64,000 nucleotides of DNA from Pandoraea horticolens (GCF_902459555.1 NZ_CABPSM010000003.1:337487-401486), one strand, 5' to 3'. Positions 16,514-26,464 are shown, counted from the first letter of the stretch. Numbers and translations: made by a program. Notes: generated by a model from the letters alone, not told the origin.

Positions 16514-17782
16514 ATGTCATCGAAAATCGATAACCGAACCCGTTTCGGAATGCTAACTGGCGTGTCCGCCAGCCTGATCGCCAGTGTTCTTGTGCTCGCC
16601 GCCTGCTCGGATCGTGGCAAGAAAGACGCCGCCGATGCTACACCCGAAGCCGTCGTGCGCACGGTCGAGCGTCGCGCCGAGCCGCTCACGACTCAGCAGC
16701 CGGGGCGCCTGGAGGCTTACCGCAGCGCCGACGTGCGCGCACGTGCGGGCGGTGTCGTCATCGAGCGCCGCTATCAGGAAGGTCAGAAAGTCGCCAAGGG
16801 CGACGTGCTGTTCCGCATCGACCCGCAACCGCTGTCTGCTGCGCTCGACGCCGCTCGCGGTGCGCTCGCCAAGGCACAGGCCGAACACGATTCGGCACGC
16901 GACAAGATCGAACGCTATCGCGGCTTGCTCGAGGAGCGCGCTATCAGCGCCCGCGAAGATGCCGAGTCACGTGCGGCCGAAGCCCGCGCGCGCGCAGACG
17001 TGCTTGCGGCGCGGGCAGAAGTCCGCAAGGCGGAACTCAACCTCGGCTATACGAGTGTTGTTTCGCCCATCGCGGGACGCGTGCGTCGAGCCGAAGTGAC
17101 CGAAGGCGCACTCGTCGGACTCGACTCGGCCACGTTGCTCACGCGTGTGGAGCAGATCGATCCGATCTACGTGAACTTCTCGCAACCGGCCGCCGAGGTC
17201 TACGCCATGACGCGTGATCTGCGCGCGGGCAAGCTGCAACACGGCAGCGAGTCGGCTGCGCCGCAAGTGCATGTGACGTTGCCCGACGGGCGTGAGTACA
17301 CGTTGCCCGGCAAGCTGCTCTTCACCGATCTGGCGGTCGACCCCGGCACGGACACCATCGCCATGCGCGCCTTGCTGCCGAACCCGGACGGCGTGCTGTT
17401 GCCCGGCGCGTTCGTGAAGGTGAGCATGCAAGGAGCCGTCAACCCGAACATCGTGCGCGTGCCCCGCGAATCGCTCACGCGCACGGCCGATGGCGCCGTG
17501 GTGCGCGTGGTCGATGCGCAAGGCAAGGTACGCGACACGAAGGTGCATGCCGAAGCGATCGACGGCCGTGACTGGCTGGTGACGGACGGCCTCAAGGGCG
17601 GCGAGAAGGTCATCGTGCATAACGTCGCGCAGTTCTCCGACGGCATGCAAGTCAAGCTCAAGGCCGACACCACGGAAAGCACCGCCAAGCCGGCCGCGCC
17701 CCGTGACGCGAAGCCGCAAGACAACGCCAACCCGGTAGAGCCCATACGCGCCGGTCCGGCCTCCAAAGCGGAGACGCAATAA
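16514..17782 (+). CDS. RND efflux periplasmic adaptor (MFP, AcrA/MexA-like)
   Basis: A 422-residue membrane fusion protein linking the RND pump to its outer-membrane channel. It has a lipoprotein signal with lipobox LAAC near residue 31, a lipoyl half (RARAGGVVIERRYQEGQKVAKGDVLFRID), an alpha-helical hairpin (about 100-170), and the second lipoyl half SPIAGRVRRAEVTEGALV. The C-terminus is Ala/Pro-rich. It is the first gene of a three-gene operon, 2 bp before the permease, and is likely activated by the divergent LysR gene. The substrate range is unknown. Confidence 0.94.
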   Translation: MSSKIDNRTRFGMLTGVSASLIASVLVLAACSDRGKKDAADATPEAVVRTVERRAEPLTTQQPGRLEAYRSADVRARAGGVVIERRYQEGQKVAKGDVLFRIDPQPLSAALDAARGALAKAQAEHDSARDKIERYRGLLEERAISAREDAESRAAEARARADVLAARAEVRKAELNLGYTSVVSPIAGRVRRAEVTEGALVGLDSATLLTRVEQIDPIYVNFSQPAAEVYAMTRDLRAGKLQHGSESAAPQVHVTLPDGREYTLPGKLLFTDLAVDPGTDTIAMRALLPNPDGVLLPGAFVKVSMQGAVNPNIVRVPRESLTRTADGAVVRVVDAQGKVRDTKVHAEAIDGRDWLVTDGLKGGEKVIVHNVAQFSDGMQVKLKADTTESTAKPAAPRDAKPQDNANPVEPIRAGPASKAETQ

Positions 17783-17784
17783 TC

Positions 17785-20700
17785 ATGGCCCGTTTCTTTA
17801 TCGATCGCCCGGTCTTTGCCTGGGTGATCTCTCTGTTGATCACGCTGGTGGGCGTGCTCGCGATCCGGGCGCTGCCCGTTGCGCAGTACCCTGACATCGC
17901 ACCACCGACCGTCAGCGTGTGGAGCAGCTATCCGGGTGCTTCGGCGAAAGTGGTCGAAGATTCCGTGACGGCGCTCATCGAGCGCCAGATGAACGGCGCG
18001 CCGGGGCTGATGTACACGTCGGCGTCCAGCGGTAACGGCCGCTCGTCGGTCAACCTCACTTTCCGCCAGGGCACCAGTCTTGATCTGGCCGCTGTGGAAG
18101 TGCAAAACCGCCTGAAGACCGTCGAATCGCGCCTGCCTGAAATCGTGCGTCGCGATGGCGTTGTTGTGGAGCGTGCCGCCGACAACATTCACATGGTGGT
18201 CACGCTCGCATCGGCCAATCCTGCCATCGGCGAGTTCGACCTCGGCGAGTACGCGGCGGCACAGGTCGTCAACCAGCTCAAGCGTGTTCCCGGCGTCGGA
18301 CAGGTGCAGGTCTGGGGGACGGAGAAGGCCATCCGCATCTGGCCCGATGCAGCAAAGCTCGTCGCCCTCGACCTGACGGCGTCGGACGTCGTCTCGAAGG
18401 TCCGTTCGTACAACGCGCGCGTGACAGTCGGCGATATTGGTGCGGGCGCAACACCGGCATCGGCACCCATTAACGCCAACGTGGTGTCGGACAGTGCATT
18501 GTCGACGCCGGAAGCATTCGCCGATATTCCGCTGCGCGTGCATGCCGACGGCTCGGCAATCCGCCTGGGCGATGTGGCTCGCGTGGAGTTGGGCGCTGCC
18601 GATTACAGCTATTCGTCGCGTGTGGACGGCATGCCGGCAACGGCAATGGGCATCAAACTGGCGGCGGGGTCGAACGCGGTCGAGGTGATGAAAGCGGTGC
18701 GCCGCGTGATGGACGAGCAATCGGCGCTGTTCCCGGCCGGTGTCTCGTATCAGATTCCCTATGAAACGGCGTCGTTCGTGAAGGTCTCGATCCAGAAGGT
18801 CGTCATGACGCTGCTCGAGGCGGTGGTGCTCGTGTTTCTGGTGATGTATCTGTTCATGCAGAACCTGCGCGCCACGCTGATCCCGACGCTCGTGGTGCCG
18901 GTGGCGTTGCTGGGCACCTTCGGCGTGCTGCTGGGACTCGGCTATTCGATCAACACGCTCACCATGTTCGGCATGGTGCTGGCCATTGGCATTCTGGTCG
19001 ACGACGCCATCGTCGTGGTCGAGAACACCGAGCGGATCATGGTCGAGGAAGGCCTGTCGCCCTACGCGGCCACCGTCAAGGCGATGTCGCAGATCAGCGG
19101 GGCCATCGTGGGGATCACGGTGGTGCTGGTCACCGTGTTCGTGCCGATGGCGTTCTTTTCCGGCGCGGTGGGCAACATCTACCGGCAATTCGCGGTCACG
19201 CTGGCGGTGTCGATCGGGTTCTCGGCGTTCCTCGCGCTCTCGCTCACGCCGGCACTGTGCGCCACGCTGCTGCGTCCGATTGCGGCCGATCACCATCAGA
19301 AGCGCGGCTTTTTCGGCTGGTTCAACCGCACGTTCGCCCTCGGCACCGAGCGCTACACACGCACGGTCAGCAAGACGCTGCACCGTCCGTGGCGCGCGTA
19401 CTTGGTCTACGGCATCGTGCTGATCGCCGTGCCGTTGGCGTTCATGCGTCTGCCGTCGGCGTTCATTCCCGAGGAAGATACGGGCAGCTTCATGGTGATG
19501 GCGTCCGAGCCGCAAGGGGCGACGCTGCCCGAAGCGATGACTGCGCTCAAGCGCATCGAGCACTATCTGATGAAGGACGAGCCGGTCAAGCACGTCTTTG
19601 TGCTGGGCGGATGGAATGAGTTCGGTTCGGGGCCGGGTGGCGGGATGCTGTACGTCACGCTCAAGGACTGGCACGAGCGCACGTCGAAGCACGACAGCGT
19701 GCAGGCCGTCGTTGACCGCGTCAACGAGAAGTTCGCCGGTCAGCCCGATCGCATGATGATGGCGATGAACAGCCCGGCGCTGCCGGAACTGGGGTCGTCG
19801 AACGGTTTCAATCTGCGTTTGCAAGATCGCGCCGGGGTCGGCAAAGACACCTTTGTCGCCGCCCGAGACGAACTGCTCAAAAAGGCGGCGCAAGATCCGT
19901 TGCTCAAGAATGTGATCTTCGCCGGACAGGGCGACGTGCCGCAGATCGACGTCACCATCGACCGGGGCAAGATGGAAGCGCTCAAGGTCAACGCGGACGA
20001 CGTCAACACGACGCTGGCCACCATGTTCGGCTCCGACTACGTGGGCGACTTCATGCTCGGCACGGAGAATCGCCGGGTGATCGTGCAGGCCGACGGCAAG
20101 CAACGTGTGTCGCCGGAAGACATCGGCAATCTGCGCGTGCGCAACGCCAACGGTGAAATGGTGCCGCTCTCGGCATTCGTCTCGCTCAAATGGAAGCTTG
20201 GCTCGCCGCAGTTCAGACGCTATAACGGCTATCCGTCGTTCACGATTCAGGGCGAAGCCGCCCCCGGCAAGAGCAGCGGTGAAGCGATGGCGCGCATGGA
20301 GCAACTGGTGGCCGAACTGCCCAAGGGCATTGGTCATGAGTGGAGCGGGCAGTCGCTCGAAGAGCGCATCTCGGGAGCGCAGGCGCCGATGTTGTTCGCC
20401 TTGTCGGTGCTGATCGTGTTCCTCGCGCTCGCCGCGCTGTATGAAAGCTGGGCCATTCCGGCGGCCGTGATCATGGTGGTGCCGCTCGGGGTGATTGGCG
20501 CACTCGGTGCCGTGAGTCTGATGGGCATGCCCAACGACATCTACTTCAAGGTGGGGTTGATCGCGACCATCGGTTTGTCGGCGAAGAACGCGATTCTGAT
20601 CGTGGAAGTCGCCAACGATCTGACGAAGCAGGGCATGACCTGGCTCGATGCGGCGGTGGAAGCGGCGCGGTTGCGTCTGCGCCCGATCGTGATGACGTCG

Positions 20701-20931
20701 CTCGCGTTCGGTTTCGGCGTGGTGCCGCTGGCGATCGCCTCGGGCCCGGCGTCGGGTGCGCAACGTGCCATCGGTGTGGCGGTGCTCGGCGGGATCGTGA
20801 CGGCCACGGTGCTGGCGATCTTCCTGGTGCCGCTGTTTTTCCTGTTGGTCGGCCGTTTTGTGCGCCGGCCGGCGACAGAGAGTACGGACGCGTCGCGCGA
20901 TGGCGCGCCGGCCGTCGAGGGGAAGGTATGA
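17785..20931 (+). CDS. RND multidrug efflux permease (HAE1/AcrB-like)
   Basis: A 1048-residue inner-membrane proton antiporter. It begins with FFIDRPVFAWVISLLITL, typical of the family. The TM4 proton-relay aspartates lie in GILVDDAIVVVEN near residues 400-415 and the TM10 lysine in GLSAKNAILIVEVA near 935. The two large periplasmic porter loops and 12 TM segments fit HAE1 pumps of hydrophobic drugs. The OMF gene overlaps its stop by 4 bp. Confidence 0.96.
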   Translation: MARFFIDRPVFAWVISLLITLVGVLAIRALPVAQYPDIAPPTVSVWSSYPGASAKVVEDSVTALIERQMNGAPGLMYTSASSGNGRSSVNLTFRQGTSLDLAAVEVQNRLKTVESRLPEIVRRDGVVVERAADNIHMVVTLASANPAIGEFDLGEYAAAQVVNQLKRVPGVGQVQVWGTEKAIRIWPDAAKLVALDLTASDVVSKVRSYNARVTVGDIGAGATPASAPINANVVSDSALSTPEAFADIPLRVHADGSAIRLGDVARVELGAADYSYSSRVDGMPATAMGIKLAAGSNAVEVMKAVRRVMDEQSALFPAGVSYQIPYETASFVKVSIQKVVMTLLEAVVLVFLVMYLFMQNLRATLIPTLVVPVALLGTFGVLLGLGYSINTLTMFGMVLAIGILVDDAIVVVENTERIMVEEGLSPYAATVKAMSQISGAIVGITVVLVTVFVPMAFFSGAVGNIYRQFAVTLAVSIGFSAFLALSLTPALCATLLRPIAADHHQKRGFFGWFNRTFALGTERYTRTVSKTLHRPWRAYLVYGIVLIAVPLAFMRLPSAFIPEEDTGSFMVMASEPQGATLPEAMTALKRIEHYLMKDEPVKHVFVLGGWNEFGSGPGGGMLYVTLKDWHERTSKHDSVQAVVDRVNEKFAGQPDRMMMAMNSPALPELGSSNGFNLRLQDRAGVGKDTFVAARDELLKKAAQDPLLKNVIFAGQGDVPQIDVTIDRGKMEALKVNADDVNTTLATMFGSDYVGDFMLGTENRRVIVQADGKQRVSPEDIGNLRVRNANGEMVPLSAFVSLKWKLGSPQFRRYNGYPSFTIQGEAAPGKSSGEAMARMEQLVAELPKGIGHEWSGQSLEERISGAQAPMLFALSVLIVFLALAALYESWAIPAAVIMVVPLGVIGALGAVSLMGMPNDIYFKVGLIATIGLSAKNAILIVEVANDLTKQGMTWLDAAVEAARLRLRPIVMTSLAFGFGVVPLAIASGPASGAQRAIGVAVLGGIVTATVLAIFLVPLFFLLVGRFVRRPATESTDASRDGAPAVEGKV

Positions 20932-22391
20932 CGACGTTTCGACCCCGCTTGCGCGGGATACCCGCCGCGGGTGTGTGTCTGCTCGCGTTACTGGGCGGAT
21001 GCACGCTGGCGCCTACGTACGAGCGCCCCGCAGCGCCGATGCCCACGACCTACGAAGCGGCCCCGCCGGGCGGCGACGTACGGCTGGCGCTGGCCAGCCC
21101 GCTCGCGGCCGATGCCGATTGGGCCGACGTGTTCACCGATCCGGGCTTGCGCACGCTGATTCGCCGCGCGCTCGACCAGAATCGCGACTTGCGTCTGGCG
21201 TCGCTGCGTGTGCAGGAGGCGCGGGCGCTTTACGGCATCGAAGCGGCCAATCTGCTGCCGAGCGTGAAGGCCGGTGGCACTTTCTCCCGTCAGCGCTATT
21301 CCGGTTCGGCGGGCTTGCCCAATGGCGGTAGCAGTACCGCAGGCGGCTATGTGGCCAACGACCTGCGCGCGACGGCCGGCGTGAGCGCGTTCGAACTCGA
21401 TTTCTTCGGACGTGTTCGCAGCCTGAGCGATGCCGCTCTGCAAGAGTATCTGGCGAGCGAGGAAGCCCAACGTGCGGCGCAGGTGAGTCTCGTGGCGGAA
21501 GTGGCGACGTCGTACATCGGGCTCGTGGCCATCAACGAACAGATCGCTTACGCGCGTGAGGTGCTGACAGCGCGGGAAGAAGGCATTCGCGTCATTCGTC
21601 TGCGCGCCGACCGCGGACTGGTCGACGATCTCGATCTGAACACCGAAACCACGCAGGTCGAAGTGGCGCGGGCGGCGCTGGCCGAGCGCGAGCGTCAGCG
21701 CAGCGAGATCGTGCACGCGTTGCAAGTGCTCACCGGCGATGTCGGCGCAAAGCCGGTGGCCGCCACCACGCTCGACGACACCTTCGTGGTGCCCGTCGCG
21801 GCCGGGCTGCCGTCGTCGTTGTTGATGCGTCGTCCGGACATTCGCCAGGCGGAAGCGCAACTGCGTGCCGCCAACGCGAATATCGGTGCAGCGCGCGCCG
21901 CGTTCTTTCCGTCGATCAAGCTGACGACGGACATTGGTACGGCCAGTTCGCGCTTTTCGGATCTGTTCAGTGCGGGCACCGGTGTGTGGACGTTCATGCC
22001 GCAGATCACCGTGCCGATCTTCGAAGGCGGTCGCAACATACAGGGGCTGAATCTGGCGAACGTGCGCAAGGAGATGGCCGTCGTGTCGTACGAGCGTGCG
22101 ATACAGACAGCGTTCGCCGAAGTGGACGATGCGCTTGCCGCGCAGCAACTGCTGGCGCGCCAGTTTCAGGCGCAAAAGCGGGTGTCGGATGGCGAGCGCG
22201 AACGACTTCGTCTGGCCGAGCGTCGCTATGTCAACGGGGTGGCGAGCTACCTCGAACTGCTCGACGCGCAACGCAGCGAGTTTCAGGCCGCGCAACAGTT
22301 GATCGACGTAAAGCAGCGGGTGCTGGTCAATCAAGTGGCGCTGTATCGCGCATTGGGCGGCGGTTGGCAGCCGGAGACGGGCGAGTCCTGA
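20928..22391 (+). CDS. Outer-membrane efflux lipoprotein (OprM/NodT family)
   Basis: A 487-residue outer-membrane channel for the RND pump. It has a lipoprotein signal with lipobox LGGC near residue 24 (LLALLGGCTLAPTYERP). Two repeats of the OEP family follow, including DLRLASLRVQEARALYGIEAANLLPSV and LRAANANIGAARAAFFPSIKL. Its ATG overlaps the permease stop, so translation is coupled. It completes the MFP-RND-OMF system. Confidence 0.95.
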   Translation: MTTFRPRLRGIPAAGVCLLALLGGCTLAPTYERPAAPMPTTYEAAPPGGDVRLALASPLAADADWADVFTDPGLRTLIRRALDQNRDLRLASLRVQEARALYGIEAANLLPSVKAGGTFSRQRYSGSAGLPNGGSSTAGGYVANDLRATAGVSAFELDFFGRVRSLSDAALQEYLASEEAQRAAQVSLVAEVATSYIGLVAINEQIAYAREVLTAREEGIRVIRLRADRGLVDDLDLNTETTQVEVARAALAERERQRSEIVHALQVLTGDVGAKPVAATTLDDTFVVPVAAGLPSSLLMRRPDIRQAEAQLRAANANIGAARAAFFPSIKLTTDIGTASSRFSDLFSAGTGVWTFMPQITVPIFEGGRNIQGLNLANVRKEMAVVSYERAIQTAFAEVDDALAAQQLLARQFQAQKRVSDGERERLRLAERRYVNGVASYLELLDAQRSEFQAAQQLIDVKQRVLVNQVALYRALGGGWQPETGES

Positions 22392-22422
22392 CGCGATACC
22401 GTTCGTCCGCGATAATGGCAAA

Positions 22423-22458
22423 CCCCGCCGGGTCTCACGATCCGGCGGGGTTTTGCTT
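22423..22458 (+). terminator. Intrinsic terminator after the RND operon
   Basis: CCCCGCCGGGTCTCACGATC then CCGGCGGGGTTTTG: a long GC stem (CCCCGCCGG with CCGGCGGGG) followed by TTTT. It is placed 35 bp after the OMF stop. Confidence 0.85.
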
Positions 22459-22617
22459 TGGGGAGTGCTATGCGAATGTCTCTTCGGCGGGAAAAGTCGG
22501 TCAGTAGAACCTGAGCGGGTCGCTAGGATACCGCGCGAGCGTGCCGATCCCGACCAATATCGCGGTACATGCATATCTCGTCTCGCGTCATGAACCCTTT
22601 AAAGAACATACGGATCT

Positions 22618-23793
22618 TCACGGCGTGGGTCGCGTTTCCGCAAGCGTTTGCGGAACAGGCGCCGGCGGCGCCATACGCCGCAGCGTGAGTGCGGCCCCCG
22701 CGATCAGCAAACCGATGACGAGCGACACCCAGAGAATCGCCGCGTCGCCCCAGTGCTCGCGCGCCACGGCATACCCCCAAGGTGCCACGGCCGACAGAGC
22801 GAACGCCGGCGTAAGCAGGGTGCCCAGCGCACGCGCGTAGGCGTCGTGCGCGAAGAGTTCGAGCGGCAGGCCGGCGCGCAGCAGCGTGGCCAGACCGTTC
22901 AAGGCCCCGTACGTGAAAACGAAGACCCCTGCGGCGTACATCGACGACATGCCCGCAAGTCCCAGCGCGAAGCACAGCGGCAGTCCGCAGCCGACCACGA
23001 GGTTGAGTCTGACGGCGCTCGTCTGACGCGGCGTAAGCCATTCGAGTGTGCGCGCGCACACCTGTCCCAATCCCCACAAGGCGGCGAGTCCGACCGGCAG
23101 ACCGTGGGCACCCAGCAGGGACGTCAGATGGGCCGCCAGCCCCGACGACAGAATCGACACCAGCGCCATGACGGCACAGTAAAGCAGGGCGGGTGCCCAC
23201 GGTAACGGCGAGCGCGGCTGACGTGCCGCACTGGCGGCCGGCATCCGGGAGGGGGTCGGCGGCAGGCTGCGCAGCAATGCCCATGCGAGCAGACCGATGA
23301 GGCCATAGACCAGCACACCGGTCCGCCATCCCCACGTATCGCCCAGCCAGCTGCCCAGCGGCCAGAAGACGGTTGTCGCCAGTCCCCCCATGAGTGTGAT
23401 CTGCGTCATCGGCCGGCGTGCCGCAGACCCGTAGAGCGCGGCGAGCGTGGCGAACGCGGCGTCGTAAAGCGACAGGCGCATGCCGGCGCCGAGCAGGCAC
23501 CACGCCGCATAGAACTGAACGAGGGTTGTGCTCGTGGCGAGCGTCGCGCAGCCCGCCGAGCAGACGAGCGTGCCGGTGCACATGACGCGGCGTCCGCCCA
23601 TCCGTTCGAGCCAGCGGCCCGATAGCGGCGAGACGGCGGCCATCACGAGCATGGCAAGCGACGGGCCGGCGAACACCCAGGTCTGCGGCCAGCCGGTCGT
23701 TTGTGCGATACGCCACGCGAAGGCGCCGGGCAGGTAGAAGCTCACGCCCCAGTTGATCAGTTGCGCGAGACCGAGGGTGATGGCGGTGGGCAT
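22618..23793 (-). CDS. MFS transporter
   Basis: A 391-residue integral membrane transporter with 12 hydrophobic segments and an N-terminal helix ITLGLAQLINWGVSFYLPG, followed by SPLSGRWLERMGGRRVMCTG, an MFS motif A-like loop between TM2 and TM3. It is divergent from the LysR gene at 23927, which likely regulates it. The substrate and direction are unknown. The length is normal for a drug or small-molecule porter. Confidence 0.88.
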   Translation of the reverse strand: MPTAITLGLAQLINWGVSFYLPGAFAWRIAQTTGWPQTWVFAGPSLAMLVMAAVSPLSGRWLERMGGRRVMCTGTLVCSAGCATLATSTTLVQFYAAWCLLGAGMRLSLYDAAFATLAALYGSAARRPMTQITLMGGLATTVFWPLGSWLGDTWGWRTGVLVYGLIGLLAWALLRSLPPTPSRMPAASAARQPRSPLPWAPALLYCAVMALVSILSSGLAAHLTSLLGAHGLPVGLAALWGLGQVCARTLEWLTPRQTSAVRLNLVVGCGLPLCFALGLAGMSSMYAAGVFVFTYGALNGLATLLRAGLPLELFAHDAYARALGTLLTPAFALSAVAPWGYAVAREHWGDAAILWVSLVIGLLIAGAALTLRRMAPPAPVPQTLAETRPTP

Positions 23794-23926
23794 GTGGCAG
23801 GGGTAGGAGGCAATGGCGGTGGTGAAGCCGCTGGACCGGTCGGCGAAGACACGCCTGCATGGTGCGCCGATGCCATCTCTTGGTAAAGTCTTGGCATCTT
23901 ATCCGGCTCATAAGGAAAACTTTGAG

Positions 23927-24820
23927 ATGCGCCGCCTGAATCTGGATCAGCTTCACACGTTTTCCGAAGTCGTCGATGCCGGGAGCTTTTCCGCGGCCGC
24001 CGCCCGTCTCGATCTTTCGCAACCTGCCGTGAGCCTGCAGGTTCGGCAACTGGAGCAAAGGCTGAATGTCCGGCTGATCGAGCGAGTCGGCAAGCGGCTC
24101 AAACCAACGTCCGCCGGACTCACGTTGCTCGAGCACGCTCGCCGCATCGACGGTGCCGTCGAAGACGCCATGCAGGCGCTGACGAGCCACGCGAGCGATG
24201 TGGCGGGAGAAGTGGCGATCGGGACCGGGGCGACGGCCTGCATTCATCTGTTGCCGCCGATTCTGCGCGCGATGCGCAAACGCCATCCGATGCTCGACAT
24301 TCGCGTGAGTACCGGCAACACCGACGACGTGGTGGCCGCCGTGACGGAGAACCGGCTGGATATTGGACTCGTCACGTTGCCTGCCGCAGGGCGCAGCCTT
24401 CACATCACACCGGTGTTACGCGATGAGTTCGTTGCCATCGCCCCCGCCGGCGATCGGGGCTGGGCTGCGGAGGTCACGCCACAGAGGCTCGCGGCGGCAC
24501 CGATGGTCGCCTTCGCGTCGGGGAGCAGCACGCGGTTGTTGATCGACGAGTGGTTCCTGCAAGCCGGATTGCGAGTGCGTCCGGTCATGGCGCTGGGCAG
24601 CATCGAAGCGATCAAGGAAATGGTGGCGGCGGGATTGGGTTACAGCATCGTGCCGCGCATGTCGGTGGGGGCGGCACATTACCGCCGTGGCTTACGCATT
24701 TCGACGCTCACTCCCGAACTATCGAGAACGCTTGCGATTGTCGTGCGCCAGGACAAACCGCTTGCGCCGGGATTGCGCAAAGTCATGTCGGCGTTGGAGG
24801 CGTTGAACAACGCCGCATGA
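23927..24820 (+). CDS. LysR-family transcriptional regulator
   Basis: A 297-residue LysR regulator. HTH residues 1-60 read LNLDQLHTFSEVVDAGSFSAAAARLDLSQPAVSLQVRQLEQRLNVRLIERV. The effector domain follows (GEVAIGTGATACIHLLPPIL ... LGYSIVPRMSVG). I chose the ATG at 23927 because AAGGAAA precedes it and homologs start MxxLNLDQL; the frame from 23813 begins too close to its AGGAGG. It probably controls the divergent MFS gene. Confidence 0.92.
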   Translation: MRRLNLDQLHTFSEVVDAGSFSAAAARLDLSQPAVSLQVRQLEQRLNVRLIERVGKRLKPTSAGLTLLEHARRIDGAVEDAMQALTSHASDVAGEVAIGTGATACIHLLPPILRAMRKRHPMLDIRVSTGNTDDVVAAVTENRLDIGLVTLPAAGRSLHITPVLRDEFVAIAPAGDRGWAAEVTPQRLAAAPMVAFASGSSTRLLIDEWFLQAGLRVRPVMALGSIEAIKEMVAAGLGYSIVPRMSVGAAHYRRGLRISTLTPELSRTLAIVVRQDKPLAPGLRKVMSALEALNNAA

Positions 24821-24968
24821 TTTCGATGCGGAAATGATCGGCACTCCACTTCAAATGGACTTGTCGTTTCGCAGGGAAAAACTACCTGCCCGCAATCGAC
24901 AAGGCTGGGACTACAATGCGCGAATATCGGCAATTCGCCGGCAATCGTTAAGAAACGTGCAACTTGCA

Positions 24969-25736
24969 ATGCATCATAATCTTTACCGTTATGAGGGGCT
25001 GCTCGGTGCCCGCTCGGTCGAGGCACTCGACGCAGAGTTTCAGAATCTGACGCACACGCTTGGATATGACGCGCTGTTTTACGCGCCGCTCCTGCCGCGT
25101 CGAGAGCGAGAGGCTGCGGCATTTCAGATTGAGGATCAGTGGATTTCGGCGCAGGGGATGCCGAGCCGGCATATTTTTACGACATTTCCGGCATCGTGGA
25201 TCGAGCGTTATCAAACCGCACGCTATGCTGAAGTCGATCCAATTCTGATTGCGGCCAATTTGTCGCCGCTCCCGATTCTTTGGCGGACCTTTCTTTCTCA
25301 GAAGCGACCGCATCCGATTTTCGCGGATGCCCGCGAGCATGGCCTCGCATCAGGGGTGTCGATTCCTATCTACGGTGCGGCCGGTGAGCGCGCGATCTTC
25401 AGCGCCGCGACGGCAAAGTCGCCCGAAGAATCTGCCGAGCACGAAGCCCGCATGATCGGAGATATCTATCTGACAGCGGTGTACTTTCACCAGGCAATTC
25501 AGCAACTCGACATGCAATGGGTGGCGAGTCGCAGCGTTGGAAAGCTCAGTCCGCGCGAAATCGAGAGTCTGCTGTGGGCGGCGCGCGGCAAAACGGCGTG
25601 GGAGATCGGCTTGATTTTGAAGATATCCGAACACACCGTGACGTTTCATATCAATAATGCCAAGCGCAAGCTCGGTGCCGTCAATCGGCATCAGGCGATT
25701 GCCGCTGCAATCAGCGGTGGTTTGATTTCACCCTGA
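24969..25736 (+). CDS. LuxR-type quorum-sensing transcriptional regulator (solo)
   Basis: A 255-residue regulator with an N-terminal AHL-binding domain and C-terminal LuxR HTH. Residues matching the acyl-homoserine-lactone pocket are present in WIERYQTARYAEVDPILI (W, Y and DP), then LW before RTF, and GVSIPIYG. The HTH reads LSPREIESLLWAARGKTAWEIGLILKISEHTVTFHINNAKRKLG. No luxI synthase is in the window, so it is a solo here. An upstream start at 24834 is possible but adds 45 residues not typical of the family. Confidence 0.87.
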   Translation: MHHNLYRYEGLLGARSVEALDAEFQNLTHTLGYDALFYAPLLPRREREAAAFQIEDQWISAQGMPSRHIFTTFPASWIERYQTARYAEVDPILIAANLSPLPILWRTFLSQKRPHPIFADAREHGLASGVSIPIYGAAGERAIFSAATAKSPEESAEHEARMIGDIYLTAVYFHQAIQQLDMQWVASRSVGKLSPREIESLLWAARGKTAWEIGLILKISEHTVTFHINNAKRKLGAVNRHQAIAAAISGGLISP

Positions 25737-26062
25737 CTCTTCCTCGATTTACCCCGGCTCGTGAGTAATTTTTACAGCCGCTCGCGAGGCGACTTTCGTC
25801 CGGCATTCTTGCCCGGCGGCTTCGACCATTTTCCATTCATTGAAATCACGCGATCTTCGAGCGATCGGCGTTATTTCATTTCGCTTTCCCGGTAATTTCG
25901 GCGTTGAATTCGGCCGAATTCACACTATTTCCGAAATAGTGTGTTGTGGTTTTAGGTCTGGCTCATTAGTAAGGGAAAACTATAATTTGTTTATGGCGAA
26001 AACTGATTGATTAGCGGTTTTCGTGTCCATGAGCGTCATATGAACGATAAAAGGAGTTTTCC
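25737..26062 (+). promoter_or_regulatory. Promoter region of the DUF4148 gene with adjoining palindromes
   Basis: No gene. Two perfect palindromes sit back to back: TGAATTCGGCCGAATTCA at 25905-25922 and a 23-bp one at 25921-25943 with arms CACACTATTTC and GAAATAGTGTG around one base. AAAAGGAG lies just before the ATG at 26063. The palindromes look like operator sites. They do not resemble a classical lux box. Confidence 0.65.
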
Positions 26063-26332
26063 ATGAAAAAGAACCTGTTGACTGCGGTCGCGCTCGTTGG
26101 TCTGATGATGGCGGCGGGCTCGGCATTCGCGGCAGATCAGAGCCAAACGGGCGGTGTGACCCGTGCCCATGTGCGCGCTGAGTTGCAAGCTGCGCGTGAA
26201 CTTGGTCTTTCGCCGGTGACGGAATTCAATTTCCCGTACACCTACGAACAGTCGGTTCAGTTGCAAAAGCTGACGGCAAAGATTGAAGCGCAAAACCAGG
26301 TTGATGCGCCGAAAGCGCCGACCGCCAACTAA
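26063..26332 (+). CDS. Small exported protein, DUF4148 family
   Basis: An 89-residue secreted or periplasmic protein. A signal peptide spans residues 1-23 (MKKNLLTAVALVGLMMAAGSAFA), then a helical DUF4148 segment with VTRAHVRAELQAARELGLSP. This family is abundant in Burkholderiaceae and has no known function. AAGGAG lies 7 bases before the ATG. Its operator-like palindromes and the upstream LuxR gene suggest regulation, which is inferred. Confidence 0.87.
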   Translation: MKKNLLTAVALVGLMMAAGSAFAADQSQTGGVTRAHVRAELQAARELGLSPVTEFNFPYTYEQSVQLQKLTAKIEAQNQVDAPKAPTAN

Positions 26333-26464
26333 ATGGCGCTAGGATAGGTGTTGCGATTATCGATAGCAGTGCCGGATTCGCCGACGGCCCGCCCGACTCA
26401 CCATCGAGTCTTGTCCGCGCCGCGCGATTCCACTCACCGGCGCCGACGTGCGTCACCTGCCACA

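Noticed and set aside
17200..20763. 1187-codon open frame antisense to the RND operon
   Set aside because: It lies wholly opposite strongly conserved RND genes, is rich in Arg and His as expected for a GC-rich shadow frame, and shows no domain.
23813..23926. Upstream start of the LysR gene after AGGAGG
   Set aside because: The site is only 2 bases from the ATG and the extra 38 residues do not resemble LysR proteins.
22523..24403. 626-codon minus-strand frame overlapping the MFS gene
   Set aside because: Overlaps the MFS gene in another frame and the LysR gene on the other strand; it is a shadow.
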